From the NCBI GenBank assembly GCA_026770615.1, contig MU631321.1, positions 501,344-536,711 on the forward strand: a stretch of 35,368 nt of DNA. Direction: 5' to 3'. Below the pieces are notes generated by a model. It was given only the letters and a program-made list of their open reading frames with translations. It was not told the origin of the DNA and did not search any database. Both the position numbers and the translations under genes were made by a program. This DNA comes from Pavlovales sp. CCMP2436. Its lineage: Eukaryota > Haptophyta > Pavlovophyceae > Pavlovales. Below are positions 28,426 to 35,368 of the stretch, piece by piece (the first letter of the stretch is position 1; each line of letters opens with the position of its first letter).

Positions 28426-29250
28426 TCGTCATTACCCCGTCTCCGTTGCGGCTGCCGCCGCCCGCTCACTGCCGCCCACGCCTGCAGCACCCTCGAAACC
28501 AAAGCCTTGCCACCGTTCAGCAACGGCATACTGACTGATGGAAAGGCGTCGCTCGCGAGGCGCTTCAAAATGTGCAGCAGCAGTGGCATGTGCGGGGGCG
28601 AGAGCAGCGCCTGCGACAAATACAGCGGTGCCGCGGTGCCTATAGACGGCACTACCGACTCCTCGGCGGCCGGGTTTGCCGCAGACGCCCTCGGGGACTG
28701 TAGGTGGCACCACCAACCCCGCGGCAGCTGCGTCATCGTGCGCGCCAGCGGGCGCGACCGCTGCCACACCCGTTGCGTTGCCGCGGCCACGGTGGGGCCT
28801 GTAGGCTGCACTACCGGCCCCGCAGCAGCCGTGTCAGTGGACGCGCGCGCGGCCGCCCGCGCTCCAACACGCCTGGCGCGCGAAGCCTTGCCCCGTGGGA
28901 CTGCCCACCCGCCGACCGCTGCCGCCGCGGCGCGAAAGCGGCGCGGGCGGTGAGCACGAACATCACGCGCCCCCCGTTCGTGAACCACGGCGCGATCGTG
29001 AAGTCGACGTCGTCCGGAAGCTCCGTCGCCAAAAGACCGAAGATTGCCGCCACACGCGCACTCCAGTCGTCGCCAGCCGCAGCCACGCCGCACGCGCCCG
29101 AGTTCCACTCCCGCGGCGCGCGCTTCTCGACGTTCCCCCCCACGGCGTACGCGTAGCCACCCGCGAGCGACAAGAGACGCGGTCGTGGCATGAAGCCGCG
29201 TAGGCCTGCCAACTGGGCGATCACTGGCTGAATTCGTCGGCCGTACACAT
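28360..29250 (-). pseudogene. Degraded ORF upstream of element B (unknown mobile-element protein)
   Basis: On the minus strand a frame from 29248 gives WNSGACGVAAAGDDWSAR, VAAIFGLLATELPDDVDFTI and APWFTNGGRVMFVLT, and a second frame lower down gives LHILKRLASDAFPSVSMPLL, NGGKALVSRVLQAWAAVSG and finally GDGDSGKDMGVFGNS, running into element B. The two parts are in different frames. No family is recognised; I infer the 5' part of the same mobile-element protein. Confidence 0.35.
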
Positions 29251-29262
29251 CAGATTTGCTTG

Positions 29263-29309
29263 ACTGCTGCTGCCTGTCTTCCTATTAAGTAAGTCGTAGT
29301 TGAAAAATA
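29263..29309 (+). repeat. Copy of a short repeat shared with the left foldback arm
   Basis: gactgctgctgcct, then ttaagtaagtcgtagttgaa, matches 8627-8668 in the foldback element. A (ttag)n microsatellite follows at 29380-29399. Confidence 0.75.
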
Positions 29310-29576
29310 AACTAAATAGGGACCCTAAATATAGACTATTATTAATTTTATTATTAATATATTAATTTATAGGAATTGTTAGTTAGTTAGTTAGTTAGTA
29401 TGACCCTTCAACACACCCGCAAACGCCCTAGGCGTTGAGGGAGGTGGCTTTCATGATATCTGCATTGGGAGACCCGTTGCACCGCCGTTTGCTAAAAAGC
29501 GTGTGAATTTCCGACATACCGTGTGAAACGGCAGTTTTCCTTAGCGTTGCGAAATGGCGGAACGCTGGGAAGGTTC

Positions 29577-29625
29577 GATTGGAATGGGGCACGCGCGTGC
29601 TCCTGGCGAGTGCCCCATTCCAATC
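29577..29625. repeat. Hairpin with 16-bp perfect arms
   Basis: gattggaatggggcac faces gtgccccattccaatc around a 17-nt loop. The gaatgggg/ccccattc core recurs in the hairpins at 30.4-30.7 kb. Confidence 0.85.
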
Positions 29626-29679
29626 CGTACCTCTATCGGACCAGCGGATCGTGAGATCGAGCGGAATAACCTCCCGCAG

Positions 29680-30303
29680 ATGCGCAGGAAGCGCGCGCGC
29701 AGCATCAACGCGCGCGCGTGGAAGGGCGGCAAGAGGCAGAAGGCGTCTGACGCACCATGCTCGCATGCCCCCTTCCAGGAGGAGAAGGAGGAGGAGGAGG
29801 AGGTGCAGGAGGGCGACGAGGAGCTGGTGAACGAGGAGGAGGAGGTGGTGGTGTTTGAGGAGAAGGCGGAGTGGAGGGCTCTCTTCCGCGCCGCGGCGGC
29901 AAACGCCGTCGGCAGGACAAGACGCAGCTCACCGGACATCTGCTTGCCGGCGGCGGCGCTGTCGGTCTCCAAATCACGATGCGGCTGCGCTCACGGGGCT
30001 CGCCAAACATCTGCTTGCTCGCGTCGCGGTAGCAAGGGTGGGCTTCGTCCCGCACCAGCAGACTACCGCGGAGCACGCGCTGCTGGCCAATGCGTGGCAA
30101 ATTTTGGCTTTGTTCGCACCAGCGAGCTGCGCGCAGGCGCGCGCACATCACAACTGGCGTCGCGACCGCTACCAGTCACTATCGTCTCGCCCGATCCTAG
30201 CCTTCGGCCCGCACCCCATGGACATGTCGGAAAATCGGCAATTGGCGGTGCAACGGGTTGGAAGGGGGCGTTCAACCCCCCTGAGCAGCAATCAGCCTCA
30301 GTG
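29680..30303 (+). CDS. Possible acidic protein with basic NLS-like start (doubtful)
   Basis: From the ATG at 29680 the frame gives MRRKRARSINARAWKGGKRQ (bipartite basic), then an acidic run EEKEEEEEVQEGDEELVNEE, then EEKAEWRALFRAAAANAVGR before drifting into low-information sequence. A neighbouring frame looks equally ordered around 29980-30120 (LAKHLLARVAVARVGFVPHQ), so a frameshift or intron is possible. No family is recognised. Confidence 0.2.
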
Positions 30304-30339
30304 ATGAAGATGGCTAACGGGGTCGAAATCCGATTTAAT

Positions 30340-30745
30340 GGCCAGTCCGGAGGGAGGAATTTCAAAAAAATGTCCGGTGAAAATCCTCCGGAGCAACTCA
30401 CGAACCAGAGGAGGTACCAAAAAGTTAGTTGCAGATTCGTGAATGGGGCGGCGCCCCATTTACATATCTGCAACTAATTTTTGGTACCTCCTCGGGAACC
30501 ATGACTTTCTCTTCGCTTCAGAATGGGTCAACATCTGAATTAGTGGCCAGTCCTGGGGAAAATTCGAAAAAGTCCGGTGAAGATCTTCCGGAGTAACTCA
30601 GGAACCGGGAGTGGTACCGCGGAGTTAGTTGCAGATTCGTGAATGGGACACGAATCTGCAACTAACTTCGCAGCACCACTACGAATCTGCATCTAACTCC
30701 GCGGCACCACTTCGGGAACCATGACTTTCTTTTCGCTTCCGAACG
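30340..30745. repeat. Two direct units of about 205 bp, each built around a large hairpin
   Basis: Each unit runs from ggccagtcc(g/t)ggg through aactcacgaacc or aactcaggaacc to gggaaccatgactttct(c/t)ttcgcttc. Unit 1 hairpin: 30408-30436 against 30466-30493 with a nested aatggggc/gccccatt. Unit 2: left arm 30611-30640 pairs with either of two tandem right arms, 30650-30679 and 30681-30710. Both share gttagttgcagattcgtgaa. No ORF is associated. Confidence 0.85.
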
Positions 30746-30754
30746 CCGAGAATT

Positions 30755-31192
30755 GGATATTTTAGTTACACTAAGTATGTTGTCGACCCTAGAGGCACCT
30801 GAGAGGCACACGAGGTGGGCTCCGACCGTCGAGGAGGGCTCTATTCGACATCAGCTATCGACACTTAGCGCGCAGGGGTGACCAATGTCTACTTCTTCGT
30901 CCCGGCCACCACTTTTCCCCCTCCCCAGTGCGGAATCGCGCCACTAATTCGGATTTCGACCCAAATGCTGAAAATCAGACATGCTAATTACCTTTAGTAT
31001 GTTGTCGACCCTAGAGGCACCTAAAAGGCACGCGCGGTGGGCTCCGACCGTCGAGGAGGGCTCTATTCGACATCAGTCAGCTATCGACACTTAGCGCGCA
31101 GGGGTGACCAATACCTGCTTCTTCGTCTAGGCCACCACTTTTCCCCCTCCCTGGGCAATGCGAAATCGCACCACTAATTCTGATTTCGATCC
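30755..31192. repeat. Tandem duplication of about 215 bp
   Basis: tagtatgttgtcgaccctag ... gtcgaggagggctctattcg ... cgcgcaggggtgaccaat ... gccaccacttttccccctcc occurs twice, about 212-218 bp apart, with scattered differences and a 4-bp tcag expansion in the second. 31193-31614 holds nothing recognised apart from the EMC1 3' flank. Confidence 0.88.
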
Positions 31193-31614
31193 CACGAGTA
31201 TAATTAAGTTAAGTATAAGAGTTTCAAAATGTGTCAGCAATGATCAATACACTGCATCTACCAGTTCCCACTTCCCTTTTGAAAAAAGACAACTTCAATG
31301 TTAGTTAAGTTATACTGAATTATATCACCCCCACGCACACAAATTCATAAATTTTCGATTTAAATGCATTTATAAAACTACAACTACAGCTCGCCACGAC
31401 GAATCCAGCAAGCTTACAGCAAGTTCTGCATTCAAAAATGGAGTAATTCAGCAACGACCTCCGGTCGTTCCCCACTGCGGGCTGGCACCCCCTGATCGAA
31501 GCCATAGCCTATGCTCCGCGGATCCATGAGTCCGAGCCAAGCTCGAAGTGCAGCAGAGCTTGCGAACCCATGCGAGGGCGCGCCGCTGCGGCTGCCCCCC
31601 CCCCCTCCGGTCGG

Positions 31615-34600
31615 TTACCTCCACAGCGCGTTGAGTTCGGACCTGCGGCGTAGCCACGTCGTGACCACCGTGCCGACCGCGAGCCCGAAGACGGCCAGCG
31701 CGAGCGCCACGTGGTTGAAGCTGTCGTGAAGCAGGTCGAAGTTCTTGGCGGGCGAGTAGCGCGCCACGAAGAGGTCTGTGCCGTACATGGCGACGATGGA
31801 GGTCGACTCGAGCGTCGTGGCGACGCAGCGCACGCCCGCGGCGCGGCCGACGCGCTGGCCGTGGGTGAGGAGCGCCTGAGGCATCAGCGGCAGCAGCGGG
31901 CTGTACTGTGCCAGGCCCTCCTCGCGGTCAGCGGTGGAGGGCGCGCCGGTTGGCCTGCGCGGGTCGATCATGCGCTTGTCCTGGGCGGGGGGGAGGGGGG
32001 GGAGGAGGGGTCAGCTGGGCTCACCAGCGCGAGCAGCTGGTTGGGACCATGGCTTGGGGCGTGGGCTAGGGCAAGGGCTGTGACCATGGCTTGGGGCTAG
32101 GGCTAGGACTAGGGCTGAGGCCATGACTTGGGGCGAGGGCCAGGCTCACCAGCGCGAGCAGCTGGCCGGAGCGGAGCGCTACCATCAGGTGGCGCGGGGT
32201 GATTCCCTTGGCCGTCTGCGTGAAGGCCATGGTGCTCAGCTCGGCGGGCAGCTGGAATGCAGTGCTCAGCGCGAAGGGGGCGCGCAGCTCGAAGGCAGAG
32301 CGCACGCGGCCCGCGTTCTCCTCCGTGCCTGCTCGCGTTCGAGTCGGGACGGGATAGAGGGTGAGAGATCCAAAAAAAACCCACAAAAACACACACACAC
32401 ACACACACACCATCGCTCAGTCAGAGGCCAGGCGGGCGCAGGCGGGACGCAGGGAGAGAGAACGCGTACCGGTGAGAAGCATGCGCACGTAGTCGGGCTT
32501 GGTGGCGTTCTCGTACAGCTCGATCAGCGAGACGATGGGCGCGCCGGTGGACGCGGAGTGCGCGGAGGCGGCCAGCATGTTCTCCGTGAGCGCCAGGCGG
32601 ATGGGGCCGGAGGTGCGCGGCTGCACGTAGTCGTACACGGCGGCGCCGCTCACCCCGTCGAGCAGGGTCACGTGGGCGGAGGGCTCGGGCGCGCCCGCGC
32701 GGTCGAGCTGCGTGTAGCCGACGGCGAGGAGGTTGCGGTTGAGGTACTTGTGGAGCACGCTGCGGTCGCCGAGCACGGTGACGGGCGAGTGCACCTTCTC
32801 CGCCGGGTCGAGCTGCGCGACCGTCATGCCCTGCGCGTTGGCGGGCGGCACGTACGTCCAGCGGTGCTGCGCGCGGATCGCGTTGTCGCCCGCCTTGACC
32901 AGCCCGTAGCCGCGGATGCTCCCGTCCGCCTTGTCCACGAGGAAGAAGTAGGCGTTCGCGCGGAAGGCCGCAAAGGCAGCCGCCACCTCGGCGGTCGCGG
33001 GCAGCAGGTGCAGCGACAAGTCGGCTAGGACGAAGGCGTGCCCGACGGTCGGCGCGCCCTCTTCTGGGCCAGCGGGGACGCCGACCGACCAGACCACGCG
33101 CGCGGGCAGGCGCACAGACGCGCGCAGCGCGCCGCTGAGCCCGTCGTAGGTGAGCACGGCGTGCGTGGCCGCGTCGGCGTTGCCGGGCGTGCGCACCACG
33201 AGCTGCAGGTCTGTCTCGAGCCCCGAGGCCGCGGGCACCACGCACATGGTCAGCACCTCGACGGGCGCGCCCTCGAGCGTCGGCAGCGCGCTCCACGCGT
33301 GCTGCCCGTCGTTGGCGTGCAGCGCGAGCAGCTTGGAGCTCGCCGTGCGCACCACCAGCAACTTCTTGAAGCCGAACGCGTCCGCCGTCAGCTTGGAGAC
33401 CGCCGTGGCGGGCGCCTTGGCCCCCGCGCCGAGCCCGAGGGTGCGCGCAAGCAGCCGCAACAGCTGGCCGTACTGCGGGCCGGCTGCGAGGGCGTCCATG
33501 TCGCGCACGCGCGGCAGGTGCACGAACTCGAGCTGCGCGGGGCGCGCGAGCGCCTCTTCGAGCGACCAGAGCGCCCGCCCCTCCGCCAGACCGTGCACAC
33601 CCCCGTCGCGCGTGACGAGGAGCGCGCTCTGCTGCACCGCCCCCTCCCGCTTCGAGTAGCCGCCGAGGAAGAGCGCCTCGGCCGCCCCGTGCTCCGCCAG
33701 CGACAGCGCGACGCCGGGCGGCGACGGGAGCTCCTCCGCGCTGCCGGGCGTGACGAGCACCGTGCTCTGCACGAGCGAGGGCACGACACTGCCGCTGGCG
33801 CCCTCCGCCGCCGCTGAGAGCACGGCCACGACGGCCTGCGCGCCCGAGCGCAGGCTGCCCACCGCGGCGGGGCCGGCCGTGCGCGCCTCCCAGCGCACGT
33901 GCGGCTCGCCGGTCGTCAGGTCGACGATCGCCACGTGTGCCGGGCCAAAGCGCAGCAGCACGGCACCGGGTAGCGCGGCGCGCTCGAGCGTCGCGCCGCT
34001 GCCGCCGAGCGCCGCGAGGCTGGCCGTGCGCACCGCGCCGCCGCTGTGCGCGCCGTCGCCGCCGTCGGGCTGGAAGACGAGCTTCGTGCCCGTGGCGTCA
34101 AGCGCGACCAGGAAGCGCGGCTCGAGCGTCAGCTGCGCGTCGGCGCCTGCGTCGAGCGCCGCGGGCGAGCTGACGAGCTGCGCGCCGCCGTTGCGAACCG
34201 CGCCACTCGCCAGCTCGAGCTCGGCGCGCGCAAAGGAGCTGCCGCGCCCACTGCCCGCGCGGCCGTAGACGACCAGCGTCTGCGCATCGGCTGTCACGTG
34301 CAGGTCGTCCCAGTGCGTGGCGGCGCTCTCGTGCGCCCACGCCCACGCACGTACGCCCGAGCGCGCGCGCAGCACTGCGACGCTCGGCCCCCAGAGGACG
34401 CCCACCAGCTCGGCGGCCTCGTCGAGGAAGGCAAGCGCGCCAGGTGGCGGCGCGTCGGGCGCAGGCGGCGCGAATGATGCGTCCGACACGAGCTCGCCGC
34501 CCAGAGTCCACACACGCACCATCAGTGCGCCATCCGCCGCGCGCGAGCCGACGAGCAGCCGGCTCGCCGACGCGCTCAGCTGCTGCGACACGACGCGCTC

Positions 34601-34926
34601 ACCGTCGGGCAGCTGCTGCCGCCACACCGTCTCGCCAGTGAACGTGTCAAGCGCGGCGACGATCGCCACCTCGGTGCTCACGAACGTGAGCCGGCGGCCC
34701 TGCACCGTGTGGAAGTTTGCCTGCAGCACCTTGCCCACGTTGGGCCGGTACCTGCGCGGCGGGGCGTCGGGCGGCGGCGCATAGCGCGGGCACGGGTCAG
34801 TTCGGCGCGGCGCGCAGCAGAGCGTCAGCGAAGTCCAGCGTACCAGTCGATGTCCCCGGCCTGGTCTTCATAGAGCGCGCTCGCGCCGCCGAGCGACGCG
34901 AGAACGAGCAGGGCGAGACGCCGCAT
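31615..34926 (-). CDS. EMC1: ER membrane protein complex subunit 1 (EMC1)
   Basis: EMC1 is the large luminal, single-pass subunit of the EMC insertase, which places tail-anchored and multi-pass proteins in the ER membrane. Exons 34926-34844, 34751-32470, 32328-32150 and 31980-31615 (GT-AG; phases 2, 1, 0) give 969 aa, close to the usual ~990. Signal peptide MRRLALLVLASLGGASA, then the conserved mature start LYEDQAGDIDW-YRPNVGKV. Exon 2 encodes the beta-propeller/PQQ-like region (VAALDTFTGETVWRQQLPDG; VLGDRSVLHKYLNRNLLAVG; VTLLDGVSGAAVYDYVQP). Exons 3-4 carry the DUF1620 C-terminus (AFTQTAKGITPRHLMVALRS; DKRMIDPRRP; REEGLAQYSPLLP; TDLFVARYSPAKNFDLL) and the transmembrane helix (FNHVALALAVFGLAVGTVV), ending SELNALWR. 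All intron junctions restore family-conserved sequence, so the model is firm. Confidence 0.96.
31981..32149. repeat. EMC1 intron 3: minisatellite plus a duplicated exon edge
   Basis: The 22-bp word gctcaccagcgcgagcagct(gg) at 32144-32165, which spans the exon 3 donor, is repeated exactly at 32019-32040. Between them lie repeats of accatggcttgggg(c) and ggctaggg. Confidence 0.9.
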
Positions 34927-34943
34927 CGCTGAAGTCTTAGCGC

Positions 34944-34953
34944 AATTTTTAAA
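34944..34953 (-). promoter_or_regulatory. TTTAAAAATT box just upstream of EMC1
   Basis: An AT-only box 18-27 nt before the EMC1 ATG, of the same type as the boxes before the chromo-barrel and small-protein genes. Beyond it, to 35368, no gene is recognised. Confidence 0.4.
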
Positions 34954-35368
34954 GTGGCAACTCTTGGCATTGCAGCATTGAACGGTGGAGCTTTCCACGT
35001 ACCACCAAGCTGCGGCAGAAGAGCATAAAAATCCACGCGTTCAAAGGACAGGCTGCGCGAACACGTGCGTGCACCGACCCCCCCCCATTCCCCCTCCCCC
35101 CCGGTGCGTGTGTAAATATCTTGAAAACGCGTAAACAGTCTCCCATACACCCAGTGGTGCAGGAACAGCACACGGTTATAGCCCAGGACTATTCCCGAGC
35201 ACACGGATAGCGTCATCACCTCCTCCCGTGCGCCTCCCGTTACCGTTCACGGTTTGCGTATTTTAAATCTGATAGGTCGTCGGTGGGGCGGGTTGGCAAC
35301 CCGTCGGGGCCGACACCATGAACGGTCGGCACCAAAGCACGGAAGACGCACACAGTCTTCGCCCCCCC

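Noticed and set aside
32123..33817. Long plus-strand frames opposite EMC1
   Set aside because: Antisense shadows in GC-rich DNA; EMC1 homology and splice sites settle the strand.

Overview
This is a nuclear segment from a eukaryote, most likely a GC-rich unicellular alga. Haptophyte-like is my guess, but the sequence does not settle the lineage. The evidence is GT-AG introns of about 90-550 nt, an ER signal peptide, a mitochondrial presequence, textbook eukaryotic families (ABCD transporter, EMC1, SLC35A, complex-I-type ferredoxin, chromo-barrel protein) and non-LTR and LTR retroelement debris. GC-rich coding exons sit in AT-rich, repeat-dense intergenic DNA. No operons, CRISPR arrays or bacterial features were seen. 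One assembly gap (N) lies at 20430-20954.

Layout. 188-3193 (-) is the 5' part of a multi-exon peroxisomal-type ABCD half transporter that runs off the left edge before its ATPase domain. Head to head with it, 3703-5622 (+) is a 639-residue protein joining a degenerate JmjC/cupin-like domain to an intact phytanoyl-CoA-hydroxylase-type (PhyH) dioxygenase domain. 6835-7914 (+) is a two-exon SLC35A nucleotide-sugar transporter. 8574-9494 is a large foldback repeat. 9538-10201 (+) is a two-exon mitochondrial ferredoxin-fold protein that has lost all four cluster cysteines, best explained as the complex I bridge subunit C1-FDX. 10202-14760 has no convincing gene and holds dispersed repeats, palindromes and a MITE. 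14768-15262 (-) is a copia RNase H remnant with a likely 3' LTR. 15265-20429 (+) is a decayed non-LTR retrotransposon (endonuclease, RT, RNase H, OTU-like protease) carrying a 170-bp insertion with an 8-bp target duplication. After the gap come GGC repeats and dispersed elements (20955-23000).

The right part has 23401-26116 (-), a four-exon chromo-barrel protein with a very acidic region; 26556-26807 (+), a small helical protein divergent from it; a broken retroelement C-terminus (27222-28190); more element remnants (28226-29250); an unusual block of nested hairpins and tandem duplications (29577-31192); and 31615-34926 (-), a complete four-exon EMC1, the large luminal subunit of the ER membrane insertase.

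The cellular genes are housekeeping genes of different organelles (peroxisome, Golgi, mitochondrion, nucleus, ER) and do not form one pathway. The one suggestive pairing is the divergent ABCD transporter and PhyH-domain gene, which could share a promoter region and peroxisomal lipid metabolism. The most unusual points are the cysteine-less ferredoxin, the JmjC-like/PhyH fusion, the OTU-bearing retroelement, a TTTAAAAA motif recurring near gene starts, and repeated duplication of exon edges into neighbouring introns.
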